From: a virus
Reading direction: 5' to 3' (one strand)
Length of the DNA: 64,000 nucleotides
Virus record (IMG/VR): IMGVR_UViG_3300045996_003734
Location: 1-64,000 of that record
In this document: positions 39,286 to 47,358 of the stretch, in pieces
Layout: every line of letters starts with the position of its first letter
How positions within the stretch are numbered: the stretch's first letter is position 1
Notes under the pieces: generated by a model
The model's input: the letters and a program-made list of their open reading frames with translations, nothing else
Databases searched by the model: none
What the model was told of the DNA's origin: nothing
Program-made: the position numbers and the translations under genes

Positions 39286-39740
39286 CAGCTCACCGCCCTT
39301 CCGAGCAGCTGATTCAACGCCAGCGGCACCATGCGCGCCTGGCTCCGCGCGACGTTGAAGTAGTGCACTTGGATTTCAACGGTGTCGCCCACCTCGACGT
39401 ACTCGACGCGCTCAAGCGAGATCTGCTTCGTGCTCGTCAGGTGGTCGAGCGCGAGGCGGACCTCTTCCCGGAAGAACGACTCGAGCTGCGGAGTGATCAG
39501 CTTGGCGTCTCGGAAGTTGTGCCCCACGTCCTCGACCGCGCTACCGGACGCCTTAACCGTCCGCAGCGCCGTGAAGACGGCGGCGTCGGTCGGGTCGAAC
39601 CCGCGCGCAATCGAGAGCAGCTCGCCAGTCGCAAAGTCGACGGGGTCGGCGAGCATGCCGATCGGCTCGCCGGTGGCCACGAAGTTGACCGGCGTGAAGA
39701 AGACAGCCGGCGTTACGCCTGCTTGCGGAAGGAGCGACAC
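39285..39740 (-). CDS. Baseplate wedge protein, gp46/gp25-like
   Basis: 151 residues. PVDFATGELLSIARGFDPTDAAVFTALRTVKASGSAVEDVGHNFRDAKLITPQLESFFREEVRLALDHLTSTKQISLERVEYVEVGDTVEIQVHYFNVARSQ fits the gp25/gp46 class: a beta-alpha core with an EVR-AL helix and a terminal pair of strands. It starts just after the divergent cargo cassette and is coupled to baseplate J by one base. Confidence 0.72.
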   Translation of the reverse strand: MSLLPQAGVTPAVFFTPVNFVATGEPIGMLADPVDFATGELLSIARGFDPTDAAVFTALRTVKASGSAVEDVGHNFRDAKLITPQLESFFREEVRLALDHLTSTKQISLERVEYVEVGDTVEIQVHYFNVARSQARMVPLALNQLLGRAVS

Positions 39741-39768
39741 CTACGGAAGGTAGGCGCGCTCGCCCCGC

Positions 39769-40479
39769 CTAACCTCCCGAGCGACAGCAACCGTGGTAAC
39801 CCGCCGTCGCGTCTTCCCAACCGAGTTGCGTTGGGCAGCTGTCCAGGCACTCCAGAAACGTCGGCTTGCTCTCGTTCTTGCAGGCCCCCTGGAGGCTCGA
39901 CCCGTAGTCGTACGCCGGGTCGAGATAGCAGGAGTCGTAGCAACACCACGCGCTGGCTGCTCCGTCTGGCAGGACTCCAGGAGCTTTCTGGCAGCCGAAC
40001 GTTGGGGCTGTCGTGCGCGAGGCACACGTAATCAGCTTGTCTCGCGCGGGATTCGAACAGCGGAGATCGGCGGTCCGGTCGTAGTTGCAGTCGTAGCTGA
40101 CCGGCGACTCCGCGGTGCCTCCCGTGCCCCCGGTACCGGCCGCCCCTGCCTTGCCGCCGCCACCGCTCCCAGCTGCGCCGGCTAAACCGCCGTTGCCGCC
40201 GCCGCTCCCGCCGGGCTGTCCGGCTTCACCTCCAGCTCCAGCGCCGCCGCCGCCAACCACCACTTCGCCCGCCGCTCCAGCGTCGCTCGGCGTAGTACCT
40301 TTTCCAGCACTGCCGCCTTCGCTCGGTTCACCCGCGCTCGCCATGCCCGCCGCGGAAGGCGCCTCGACGCCCGTGCCGGCTCCGCTCTCGCCGCCATCTT
40401 GCGGAGTAGGCGTCTTTTCCTCGCCCGAACATGCGATGCCGAGCGCGACAGCGAGCAGAGTCCAGGCGCATTTGCCCAT
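39769..40479 (-). CDS. Cys-rich lipoprotein cargo with Gly/Ala/Ser linker
   Basis: 236 residues from the ATG at 40479, which gives a lipoprotein signal (MGKCAWTLLAVALGIACSGEE). A ~100-residue low-complexity Gly/Ala/Ser/Pro linker (GGSGGGNGGLAGAAGSGGGG type) follows. Then a Cys-rich domain (YDCNYDRTADLRCSNPARDKLITC...CCYDSCYLDPAYDYGSSLQGACKN...CLDSCPTQLG...GCCRSGG) has about twelve cysteines, likely disulfide-bonded. This architecture is typical of myxobacterial outer-membrane lipoproteins. It lies inside the baseplate operon but behind its own divergent control region, so it is lysogenic-conversion cargo rather than a virion protein. Confidence 0.75.
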   Translation of the reverse strand: MGKCAWTLLAVALGIACSGEEKTPTPQDGGESGAGTGVEAPSAAGMASAGEPSEGGSAGKGTTPSDAGAAGEVVVGGGGAGAGGEAGQPGGSGGGNGGLAGAAGSGGGGKAGAAGTGGTGGTAESPVSYDCNYDRTADLRCSNPARDKLITCASRTTAPTFGCQKAPGVLPDGAASAWCCYDSCYLDPAYDYGSSLQGACKNESKPTFLECLDSCPTQLGWEDATAGYHGCCRSGG

Positions 40480-40508
40480 TCGACACACGCTAGCCACGCG
40501 CTCCCATC

Positions 40509-40529
40509 GCGTCAACGGGCGGTTGACGC
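40509..40529. promoter_or_regulatory. Palindromic operator/divergent promoter of cargo cassette
   Basis: GCGTCAAC-N5-GTTGACGC, a perfect 8-bp inverted repeat. It places a TTGACG -35-like box on each strand (40510-40515 leftward, 40523-40528 rightward) in the 80-base gap between two divergent genes. Leftward, TAGCGT 17 bases further on could be a poor -10. One regulator binding here could control both cargo genes together. Confidence 0.5.
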
Positions 40530-40559
40530 TGCCGCCGCTAGGCTTTCTCCTGCCAAGTC

Positions 40560-41126
40560 ATGGCCAAGGGGAAAGGCGGCAGCGTCGGCTGCTTCGGACT
40601 TCTCATCTTCACGCTGCCCTTCTGGTGGGCGTACGACAAGTGTACGGGCGGCGACGAGCGGCGCGCTCAAGAGCAGATCGTGGCAGAGACCCAGCAGGTC
40701 GCTCGCCAAGCAGCTGCCGCCGCCCAGGTGCGCCGAGTCGCGCAGGCGAAGGCCGAGCAGGAAGCTGCCCTAGCCGCTGCAAAGGTCGAGGTGCGCCGCG
40801 GCCAACTCGCCCAGCTTGCGGCCTGGAAGCCCTACCAGCGCTCGCAGGCACTCGCGCAGTGCTTCAAGTCGGAGTGTCCCAACGGCGTTCCGGACGAAGC
40901 GGCGCTGCTCGAGTCGGCCAAGAGCGACGCCGAGCGGAAGCAGCTCAGCGCGATGAAGGGCCAACTCGAAAAGGCCCAGGAGCGCGCCGAGAAGGCGGCC
41001 GCTCGCTCGAGCGCAGCGCTTCGGTGCTGCGACGGGTCCCTCTCGCCGAAGTGCACCTGCGGCAACGCTCGCGGCGGCTGCTGCTCGAAGCACGGTGGCG
41101 TCTGCGGCTGCTCTGCCGACGATTAG
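40560..41126 (+). CDS. Membrane-anchored coiled-coil protein with Cys-rich C-terminus
   Basis: 188 residues on the plus strand within the minus-strand late operon. A hydrophobic segment at ~11-26 ([16 protein letters not shown]) is followed by a long Ala/Gln/Glu/Arg coiled coil (~35-155). The C-terminus has nine Cys ([35 protein letters not shown]). It is divergent from the lipoprotein and convergent (4-base overlap) with the Pro/Leu repeat gene. It resembles a surface or periplasmic stalk; function unknown. Confidence 0.62.
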   Translation: MAKGKGGSVGCFGLLIFTLPFWWAYDKCTGGDERRAQEQIVAETQQVARQAAAAAQVRRVAQAKAEQEAALAAAKVEVRRGQLAQLAAWKPYQRSQALAQCFKSECPNGVPDEAALLESAKSDAERKQLSAMKGQLEKAQERAEKAAARSSAALRCCDGSLSPKCTCGNARGGCCSKHGGVCGCSADD

Positions 41127-41440
41127 GGGTCGAGCGGACAGAACAGCGCCGGCAACCCCGGCAGCGACGGGAGCGCGGGCAGCGCCAGCCCCGGCAGGCC
41201 GAATCCCGGCAGAGGCAGCGACGGGAGCCCAGGGAGTGCCGGCAGCGACGGCACCCCAGGGAGACTCGGTAGCGCGGGCAGAGCGAGCCCCGGCAAGCCG
41301 AACCCTGGCAGCGGCAGCGACGGGAGCCCCGGGAGCGGCGGCAGCGCTGGCAAGCCCGGCAGCGCCGGGAGCGAGGGTAGCGCCAGCCCCGGCAAGCCGA
41401 ACCCAGGCAGCGGCAGGGGCGGGAACGCGCAGCGGCTCAC
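41123..41440 (-). CDS. Pro/Leu repeat protein next to the baseplate spike
   Basis: 105 residues consisting almost only of Pro, Leu, Gly, Ala and Ser. About three repeats of ~33 residues contain the unit [12 protein letters not shown], with a proline at every third or fourth position ([15 protein letters not shown]). Cys occurs only near the ends (MSRCAF, LFCPLDP). Such a sequence cannot form ordinary helices and suggests a polyproline or repetitive beta rod. It follows the spike gene and the small gp at 41437 in the baseplate region, so a spike tip, needle or tail-tube-plug role is conceivable. Coupled to the upstream gene by ATGA. Confidence 0.6.
   Translation of the reverse strand: MSRCAFPPLPLPGFGLPGLALPSLPALPGLPALPPLPGLPSLPLPGFGLPGLALPALPSLPGVPSLPALPGLPSLPLPGFGLPGLALPALPSLPGLPALFCPLDP
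41180..41415. repeat. Imperfect tandem DNA repeat, ~100-bp period
   Basis: Three copies of a unit containing AGCCCCGGCAAGCCGAACC, about 100 bases apart, are separated by GGGAGC/GGCAGC triplet runs. This is the DNA basis of the Pro/Leu repeats. Such repeats are prone to copy-number change. Confidence 0.7.
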
Positions 41441-41763
41441 GACACCGTGCCCGAAGCGCTACCGGTGGCGGTGGTTGCTCCGGTCTGCGCCGCTGCTGTG
41501 CCCGTCGTCGATACCGCGATCCCACTCGCCACCGTGGCCGACACGGACGCGTTGTCCTTGATGTGCGGGATGATCTTTGCGACCGCGCGAGCTAGCACGG
41601 CTAACTGCTCCAGCGCATTCGCCTTCGCTACTGGGTTTGCGTCGAGACTTGAGAGGTCGTTGCCCTCCACCAGCACGTCGAAGACCTCGCCTGCGGCACC
41701 GGTGCTCGTCGTCACGACTCCGGTCAGCGCGTTGATTACGATCGACCCTTCAACCATTGCCAT
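41437..41763 (-). CDS. Small baseplate-region protein
   Basis: 108 residues: [90 protein letters not shown]. This is an alpha/beta piece with a Ser/Thr/Ala-rich tail. Position after the spike suggests a small structural or assembly protein, and related genes of this type accompany phage spikes. No functional motif. Confidence 0.55.
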   Translation of the reverse strand: MAMVEGSIVINALTGVVTTSTGAAGEVFDVLVEGNDLSSLDANPVAKANALEQLAVLARAVAKIIPHIKDNASVSATVASGIAVSTTGTAAAQTGATTATGSASGTVS

Positions 41764-41774
41764 GGCGAGAACTC

Positions 41775-42491
41775 CTAGAGAGGGCTCACGAAAACGCTCG
41801 GGGAAGGCGGGGACGCGGGCCCAGCAAGTAGGGGGATGCCCGTCTCCGCCGAGGCGCCCAGGTAGACGTTGCCCTTCAGCATGATCTTCGGCGCCTGCAA
41901 CGTGAACTCCCCCGGCTTCGCGCGGAGGAAGGTGTCGGCATCGAGCAGCGCGACGAGGCCGTCCTCCTTGGTGAGCGAGAGCTGGTAGCCCTCGCCGTGG
42001 GTGATGCTGATGCTCTCGTTGCCGTCGGTGGGGTCGACGATGATCGCGTGCGCCTTGGTGGGCACGCCATCGACGAACGCGTAGGGCACGTAGAGCGTCA
42101 TGACGCTCTCCTCCGCCGCGTTGTCATCGAAGCTTAGGAAGCCGCCGCCGTAGCTGCTCAGCCCAGTGGTGCCGACCTTAGGAGGGAGGGTCCGCTGCAA
42201 GCGCAGGTCGCGGGCAACCAGCGGAATCAGGCCCCCACCCTTGCGCACGGCGATGCCTTCGGCGCCTACTTGCTTACCGCCAACGTCGGCCGGCGGCCGC
42301 GGGCGCCAGACCACGGGCCCGGTGTACTGCTCCTTGTCGATGAACTTCTCGCCAGGGCCTTCGCCGAGCGGGTCGTCCACGTCGCCGACAGCGCCCTCCC
42401 CGCCCCACAGCACCGCGCTGTGCTCGCCCACGACCGTCGAGCCGATCACTCGCACGAAGCTGAGGGCCCAGTCGCTCAGGTAGGAAACCAT
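41775..42491 (-). CDS. Baseplate spike protein (Mu gp45-like)
   Basis: 238 residues from the ATG at 42491 (TGATG); an ATG at 42503 is less likely. Beta-rich: SLTKEDGLVALLDADTFLRAKPGEFTLQAPKIMLKGNVYLGASAETGIPLL at the C-terminus is the gp45/gpV-like spike pattern (stacked beta strands, 'I-LKG-V-LG'). The N-terminal part includes an OB-like region. The spike punctures the host envelope in contractile tails. Confidence 0.7.
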   Translation of the reverse strand: MVSYLSDWALSFVRVIGSTVVGEHSAVLWGGEGAVGDVDDPLGEGPGEKFIDKEQYTGPVVWRPRPPADVGGKQVGAEGIAVRKGGGLIPLVARDLRLQRTLPPKVGTTGLSSYGGGFLSFDDNAAEESVMTLYVPYAFVDGVPTKAHAIIVDPTDGNESISITHGEGYQLSLTKEDGLVALLDADTFLRAKPGEFTLQAPKIMLKGNVYLGASAETGIPLLAGPASPPSPSVFVSPL

Positions 42492-43630
42492 CAGAGCGCC
42501 CAAATCCCCCGACCGCAGCAGGTCAACGTGGTGGTGTGGGAACGGTCAGCGGAGCCGGCTTGCTTGCACTGGTACACGAGGTAGGCGCCGTTCGCCCCTC
42601 CCGCGATGTCCACGGACACTGCTGCGACGGTGTCGATGCCGTACGCGACGCGCTGCGAGCCGGTCCAGTAACTCAGCCCGTCGGTCTCGAGCACCCACGA
42701 GTCCGAGGCGAGCCGGCGCTTCATGAGCTCCCTTCGCGCTCTCGCCACGGCCTGCGACTGCGTGACGATCGACTCGTCGATGACGATGGCCGTGCGGTCG
42801 AGCACGGGATCCACGCCCGCCAGCACCGGGTCGGAGGCCATGAACTTGATGCGGGCCTTCTGCTGGTCTCGCCCGCCGCCCACGCCGAAAACCCACAGCT
42901 GGGCCGGCACATCCTCGAAGTCCTCGGTCTTCGTCGCCGCGAGGAGGTTGTTGGTGCGCCCGTCAATGCCCCGGTGGGCGGTCATGAAGTAGCTCGCGCT
43001 CTGCTCGTCGTTCGGTGCGCCGATGACGATCCGACCGTCCGGCGCGTCCCACATCATGAGGTGAAAGCGCGAGAGGTGCCGCTCGGCGAACGACCACACG
43101 CTCTCCGGAGGATGCGGCCGCGCCTCTTCTTCCTTCATGGCCGCGAGGTCGAGCGTCGCCGTCCCACCCTTCCCCTTGCCCGTCACGAGGTCGCGCGCCA
43201 GGTCCGTGGCGAAGATGAAGTCGTCGCGCGTGAGGCCCATGCGCGCGAAAGCCGCGAGCACTACCGCCTCGAGTGTGGTGTTGCTCACGCCGATCTTGGA
43301 GTCCACCGCCGTGAACATCGCGTCCGCCAGCTTGGTGCGCACGATGACCTGAACGGTGCCGCCGGCGTCGGCCGAAACAGCCAGGTTCCGCGTGAGCAGC
43401 CGTCCCGTTATCCGCGGCGTGTCGTTCACGCTGATCGCGAATTGCCCGCCGATCGCGAGCGCTTCGCGGATCGCCGACCAGGTCCCGTCGTCGCCGAGCT
43501 CGAAGCGCGCCGCGCTGGGTCCAGTGAGGTCCGTCAGGATCTCGTACTGCGTGGCGCGGTCGACGACGATGCTGAAGCCGCCGCCGCGCACGCTCTCGAT
43601 GAGCACCGTATCTCGGAGGCGTCTGGCCAT
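42491..43630 (-). CDS. Baseplate hub protein (Mu gpP/gp44-like)
   Basis: 379 residues. GGQFAISVNDTPRITGRLLTRNLAVSADAGGTVQVIVRTKLADAMFTAVDSKIGVSNTTLEAVVLAAFARMGLT, then ESVWSFAERHLSRFHLMMWDAPDGRIVIGAPNDEQSASYFM and the repeated-strand end TQSQAVARARRELMKRRLASDSWVLETDGL follow the gpD/gp44 hub fold. Forms the central hub linking tube and spike. Order N-P-gp45 as in Mu. Confidence 0.78.
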   Translation of the reverse strand: MARRLRDTVLIESVRGGGFSIVVDRATQYEILTDLTGPSAARFELGDDGTWSAIREALAIGGQFAISVNDTPRITGRLLTRNLAVSADAGGTVQVIVRTKLADAMFTAVDSKIGVSNTTLEAVVLAAFARMGLTRDDFIFATDLARDLVTGKGKGGTATLDLAAMKEEEARPHPPESVWSFAERHLSRFHLMMWDAPDGRIVIGAPNDEQSASYFMTAHRGIDGRTNNLLAATKTEDFEDVPAQLWVFGVGGGRDQQKARIKFMASDPVLAGVDPVLDRTAIVIDESIVTQSQAVARARRELMKRRLASDSWVLETDGLSYWTGSQRVAYGIDTVAAVSVDIAGGANGAYLVYQCKQAGSADRSHTTTLTCCGRGIWAL

Positions 43631-43632
43631 GG

Positions 43633-44655
43633 CTACTCCGCGAACACCTTCACGCTGGCGCCTTGCTCGATGTACGAGAAGTCCTCGACGTCGCTGTTGA
43701 TCGACATGAGTTCCCGGGCGTTCTGCCCGAGCTCGGTGGCGATCAGCCAGATGGTGGTGCGACGCCGCGCGGTGTAGCCGCGGGTCTTCGGCAAGGACGC
43801 GAGCGCCTCCGCCTCCGCGTTGGCGGCGAGTTCGAGCAGCGCCAGCAGCTTGCCGCGCGCGCTCGCGCCGTCGGGACCGTTCATCTGGTCTCGTCCCTCC
43901 TCGCCCGACGAGAACGCGTCCAACAGGAGCCTGCTCGCGCGCCGGAGCCGCTGCGCCTGCACCGCGATCGACTGGGCGAATTCCTCCGGTTGGCTGATCA
44001 GCCTGGCCAAGCCCGCCGCCAGCTCGACGATGTTCGCGCCTGGGTCGCCGATGCCCCCGAAGTCAGAGAAGCTCCGGAGGCTGTCGGTCGCGGCGGCGCT
44101 CATGCCGTCCTGCTCGAGCGAGAACACCGCTTCCTCAGCGGCGCGCTTCACATTGGCTTTGACGGCCACGGCCTCGAAGGCCTCGCGATCCAGCGCGTCC
44201 TCGTTGTCCTGCTTGAACATGACGCTCAGCGACTCGCCGCCGCGGTTGTCATCCGGTGCCGCGCGGCGCTGCCAGGTGAGCGGCTTCACGCGCAGCCCGC
44301 GCTTCCACGGCAGGTTAAGCGTCGCCGTGCGCCCAGTCTTGAACTGCCGAACGAGCGCCTCGAGCAGGTCCGGCCAAATCTGAATGCCCTGCGTGTCCAG
44401 CTCCGGCTCGCTGACGTCGTTGTTGAAGATGAAGCCGAGCGTGAAGACGTCCGGCATGGCGCCAGTTTCGTCGAGCTTGGCGCCCGGCTGCCAAGGGCGC
44501 ACGCGCTCTACGACGCGCAGCCCTCCGTCCTCGCCGACCTCGCGCAGCGCCAACAGCAGCGCGCTCTCCCCGTCGGCCTTGTACGACGTCGGGCCGAGCA
44601 GGAGCCACGGATCGCCGTCCGTCTCCAGCGCCGTCGTGAGCTTCTCGCGAGCCAT
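43633..44655 (-). CDS. Tail/DNA-circularisation protein (Mu gpN-like position)
   Basis: 340 residues. N-terminal ~200 residues are beta-rich (WLLLGPTSYKADGESALLLALREVGEDGGLRVVERVRPWQPGAKLDET..., GIQIWPDLLEALVRQFKTGRTATLNLPWKRGLRVKPLTWQRR). The rest is helical (AGLARLISQPEEFAQSIAVQAQRLRRASRLLLDAFSSGEEG). This matches the plan and location of Mu gpN between tape measure and gpP. Probably a distal-tail or hub-initiator protein. Confidence 0.6.
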   Translation of the reverse strand: MAREKLTTALETDGDPWLLLGPTSYKADGESALLLALREVGEDGGLRVVERVRPWQPGAKLDETGAMPDVFTLGFIFNNDVSEPELDTQGIQIWPDLLEALVRQFKTGRTATLNLPWKRGLRVKPLTWQRRAAPDDNRGGESLSVMFKQDNEDALDREAFEAVAVKANVKRAAEEAVFSLEQDGMSAAATDSLRSFSDFGGIGDPGANIVELAAGLARLISQPEEFAQSIAVQAQRLRRASRLLLDAFSSGEEGRDQMNGPDGASARGKLLALLELAANAEAEALASLPKTRGYTARRRTTIWLIATELGQNARELMSINSDVEDFSYIEQGASVKVFAE

Positions 44656-44658
44656 TGC

Positions 44659-46668
44659 CTACTTTGGCGTGCTGCCGCTCTGGTTACCCGGCGCGGGCGG
44701 CAGGCCGTTCTTGCCGCCTCCCCCGCCGCCCGGCGGGTGGATCTTGTCCATCGCTTTCGCGAGGCGCTCTGCCGACTGCGCAGCCCGTTCGTGTGCCTGC
44801 GCCACCTTGTCTCCGCCCTTGGCGCCCTTCGACATGGCCACCTCGAGCTCGCGCAGCTCCGCCTCGGCCTTGGCGATGACGTTGGCCTGGACGTCCCCCT
44901 TCACGTCCCCGCCGCTGACCAGCTGGGCAGCGGCACCGAACGTGTCGTCCATAAAGCCGCCGACGCCCTCGCGGTTCTTCTTGGCGGCGTCGATGCGAGC
45001 GCGAAGCGTGTCCGCCTCCTTCGCCATACGCGCCTGGTTGCCGCTCGCCTTCGCGGCAGCAGCCCCGGCGCCGGCCGTGGCGAGGTCGCCCTGGTCCTTG
45101 GCCTTGTCCTCGTAGATGCTGTCGATGGCGGCCTTGCCGAGCTCGTAGGCCACGGCCGCCGCGACCGCGATGCCCGCCGCCGCGCCGAGGCTCTTGCCGG
45201 CGGTGGACCACGCACCGTTCCTAGCGGCTTCCGCGGCGAGGTTCGCGCCGATGCTCTTGCCGAGCGAGATGGCCTTGTCCTTGCCGAGCCCAGCGACGTC
45301 GCCCGCGATCGAGCCCGCCGCCGACATGCCAGCGCCCTTTCCAAGGAAAGCCGCTCCCGCGAGGATCGGATGGTCCGCTGCGAACTCGAGTAAGCTGGTG
45401 AAGCCGTTGGTCAGGCGCGGCAGCAGCTGCGCCAGCTTCTCCATCGAGGCCATCATCTCGGGCTTCGTGAAGGCCGTCTTGAACCGGTTCATGACGTCGG
45501 CCATCACGCGGTCCGGGTCCTTGGCGGCGCGCTTCTTGGCCTCGGCCTCGAGCTGGGCGGCGGTCAGGCTCGTCTTGCCGGCCGCCTCGAGTGCCTGGTG
45601 GAAGGCGTCGAGCGCCGCCGCGGTCTTCTTCTTGGCGGTACCCTCGGTCTCGGCGAACACCTTCTGGTAGGTCTTGCCGAAGTCGCTCACCAGCTTGAGC
45701 GTGTCGCCCTGGAACACCTTCGAGAGCGTCTCTTCCTTGCCGCCAGTCTTGGCCAGGATCTTGTCGAGCGCGTCCTTCCGAGCGCCTCCGCCCTTCTCGG
45801 TGATCTTGATGCCAAGGTCCTTCTCGATGCTCTTCAGCTTGTCGGCGTTGCCGAAGGTCTCCATCAGGCTGGTGACCGCCGTCAGGTTCTTCTTGAAGCT
45901 GCCGGTGACGTTGTCGCCGACGTTCAGCATACCGAGCACCTGCTGAAGGCCGGCCTTTCCCTCGAGGCCCATCTGCTTCGCAGACGCGCCAACGATACCG
46001 AGCTTGGCGCCGAGGTCGTCGATGTTCGCGCCGCCCTTGCTCGAGAGCTCGATGACGGAGGCCAGCGCGTCCTGCATCTCGTTGCCGGCGATGCCGAACT
46101 TCTCGTTGAGGGTTCCAGCGATCGCGGTCAGCGTGTTGACGCTCTTGCCGCTGGCGTTCGCTGCGATGGCGATGGCGTCGAGCGCGTCGGCAGAGAACTG
46201 CGCGTCCCCCGTCTCGTCGTAGAGCGCGGCGTAGGCGCCGGCGAGCTCGTTGACGTCGCGCTTCCAACGCTTCGCCGCGCCCTCCACGTCCTTCTGGACG
46301 TCGGTCCACTCGACCGCCTTGCCTGTGCCCGTGCTGATGGCGAAGGCGAGGTCCTTGTAAATGCCGACCAGCTCGGTGCCGCTCTTGGCGCCGGCGGCCA
46401 CGGAGAGCGCGCCGCCGAGCGTGGCCGCCTGCCCGATGGTGTTCTTCAGCTCCTTGCCGAGGTCCGCAAGCGTGTCCTTGGCCGCGCCGAAGCCCTTCTT
46501 GATCGAGCCTAGTGCCGGGTGGAGCTTCCGCTCGGCCTTCTCGCCGGCCTCGCCCACTCCCTCGATTTCGTGGCCGAGCTCGGCCGCTTTCTTCTCGATC
46601 TCCTTGAGCATCGAGAGGAAGCCGCCGGCGGCGAGCTCGAGCCGGACCTTGGCGTCTTTCTCAGACAT
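44659..46668 (-). CDS. Tail tape measure protein
   Basis: 669 residues, long and helical. Early coiled coil (FLSMLKEIEKKAAELGHEIEGVGEAGEKAERKL) precedes the tape-measure core typical of Mu-like phages (TNELAGAYAALYDETGDAQFSADALDAIAIAANASGKSVNTLTAIAGTLNEKFGIAGNEMQDALASVIELSSKGGANIDDLGAKLGIVG), a hydrophobic patch near 430-520 (ILAGAAFLGKGAGMSAAGSIAG; AAAGIAVAAAVAYELG), and a Gly-rich end. Length would set a short-to-medium contractile tail. Start overlaps the end of the frameshifted chaperone frame (46661), supporting both assignments. Confidence 0.85.
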   Translation of the reverse strand: MSEKDAKVRLELAAGGFLSMLKEIEKKAAELGHEIEGVGEAGEKAERKLHPALGSIKKGFGAAKDTLADLGKELKNTIGQAATLGGALSVAAGAKSGTELVGIYKDLAFAISTGTGKAVEWTDVQKDVEGAAKRWKRDVNELAGAYAALYDETGDAQFSADALDAIAIAANASGKSVNTLTAIAGTLNEKFGIAGNEMQDALASVIELSSKGGANIDDLGAKLGIVGASAKQMGLEGKAGLQQVLGMLNVGDNVTGSFKKNLTAVTSLMETFGNADKLKSIEKDLGIKITEKGGGARKDALDKILAKTGGKEETLSKVFQGDTLKLVSDFGKTYQKVFAETEGTAKKKTAAALDAFHQALEAAGKTSLTAAQLEAEAKKRAAKDPDRVMADVMNRFKTAFTKPEMMASMEKLAQLLPRLTNGFTSLLEFAADHPILAGAAFLGKGAGMSAAGSIAGDVAGLGKDKAISLGKSIGANLAAEAARNGAWSTAGKSLGAAAGIAVAAAVAYELGKAAIDSIYEDKAKDQGDLATAGAGAAAAKASGNQARMAKEADTLRARIDAAKKNREGVGGFMDDTFGAAAQLVSGGDVKGDVQANVIAKAEAELRELEVAMSKGAKGGDKVAQAHERAAQSAERLAKAMDKIHPPGGGGGGKNGLPPAPGNQSGSTPK

Positions 46669-47358
46669 CGTCCTTCCCCAGGTCGTTCAGGATTCTGCGC
46701 CACTCGGGGTCGGCGTTGTCGCCGCGCACGATGGCTGCGAGTTCGTTGAACTTCAGGGTTCCGGCGTCGAGGTCTCGGCAGATTGCAACCAGGACGGCGC
46801 CGTCGGTGAGCGCAAAGCTTCCCGCGCCATACGTATGATGCAGCTGGGCTGCTCGTGCCCAACGATACCGAGTAAAGGGAGGATGCTGCGTCGCTTCGCC
46901 ACCTCGCTCAGCATGCGCCAGAAGGCGTCGTCGGTGGTGACGGGCTCGCGCGGATCGATGAGCGCCTTGTACGCGTTGATGCGCTCCTGAATGTCCTTCA
47001 GGCCGCCCTCGTCCCATGCCGCCAGCTCGGCGTAGTTCATGAGCTGGCCGTGCGGCGCGTCGAAGGTGCGGATGGCTCGAGCGAGCAGGCACACCTGCTC
47101 CATGTCGTCGAACAAGGCCTTGTCGCGGTCGGGGTCTAGCGCCTTTTTCGAGGCGAACCAAAGGCGCGCCTGCGTGCGGGCCTCGACCTCGTCGTCCGGG
47201 ACGGGCACCCAGACGCGCACCTTTTTCTCCTCGACCTTCCCCAGTTCGTTGCGCCGACGGATCTTGTCTTCGAAGAGCAGCCGGCCCGACTCGTGGCGGA
47301 CCAGCTCGAGCTCTTCCCATGATGCACCGCCGAACGCAGGGATCGCAGCGCCCGCCAT
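46661..47358 (-). CDS. Tail assembly chaperone, -1 frameshift fusion
   Basis: Slipping back one base on CCCTTTA joins residue 162 to the downstream frame TRYRWARAAQLHHTYGAGSFALTDGAVLVAICRDLDAGTLKFNELAAIVRGDNADPEWRRILNDLGKDDV, giving about 232 residues. The extended frame ends 8 bases inside the tape-measure gene, as true GT extensions often do. Its content is well-formed protein rather than chance translation. In tailed phages the long form is made at a low ratio and loads the tape measure protein. Confidence 0.75.
46753..47358 (-). CDS. Tail assembly chaperone (frame 0 product)
   Basis: 201 residues encoded between tail tube and tape measure, the classic place for the G/GT-type chaperones. 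Acidic and helical (DNELGKVEEKKVRVWVPVPDDEVEARTQARLWFASKKALDPDRDKALFDDMEQVCLLARAIRTFD). The shared first 162 residues precede a CCCTTTA slippery site at 46873-46879. Continuing in frame 0 gives the end ...SCIIRMAREALRSPTAPSWLQSAETSTPEP. Confidence 0.78.
   Translation of the reverse strand: MAGAAIPAFGGASWEELELVRHESGRLLFEDKIRRRNELGKVEEKKVRVWVPVPDDEVEARTQARLWFASKKALDPDRDKALFDDMEQVCLLARAIRTFDAPHGQLMNYAELAAWDEGGLKDIQERINAYKALIDPREPVTTDDAFWRMLSEVAKRRSILPLLGIVGHEQPSCIIRMAREALRSPTAPSWLQSAETSTPEP
46873..46879 (-). promoter_or_regulatory. -1 ribosomal frameshift slippery heptamer C-CCT-TTA
   Basis: On the minus strand CCCTTTA is in the correct phase (frame-0 codons CCT TTA, codons 161-162) and fits X-XXY-YYZ exactly, with X=C, Y=T, Z=A. 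It lies about 120 bases before the frame-0 stop, inside the chaperone gene. No clear stimulatory structure was worked out. Confidence 0.75.

Noticed and set aside
40115-41272. 385-codon plus-strand frame across the lipoprotein region
   Set aside because: Shadow of the Gly/Ala-rich lipoprotein linker and the neighbouring gene; Pro/Ala/Arg-rich without domains.
41180-41415. CRISPR-like array in the ~100-bp repeats
   Set aside because: The repeats encode a proline-rich protein, have no unique spacers of CRISPR size and are internally related; no cas genes are present.
43663-45393. 576-codon plus-strand frame opposite the gpN-like and tape measure genes
   Set aside because: Antisense of two well-supported tail genes; composition typical of GC-driven shadow frames.
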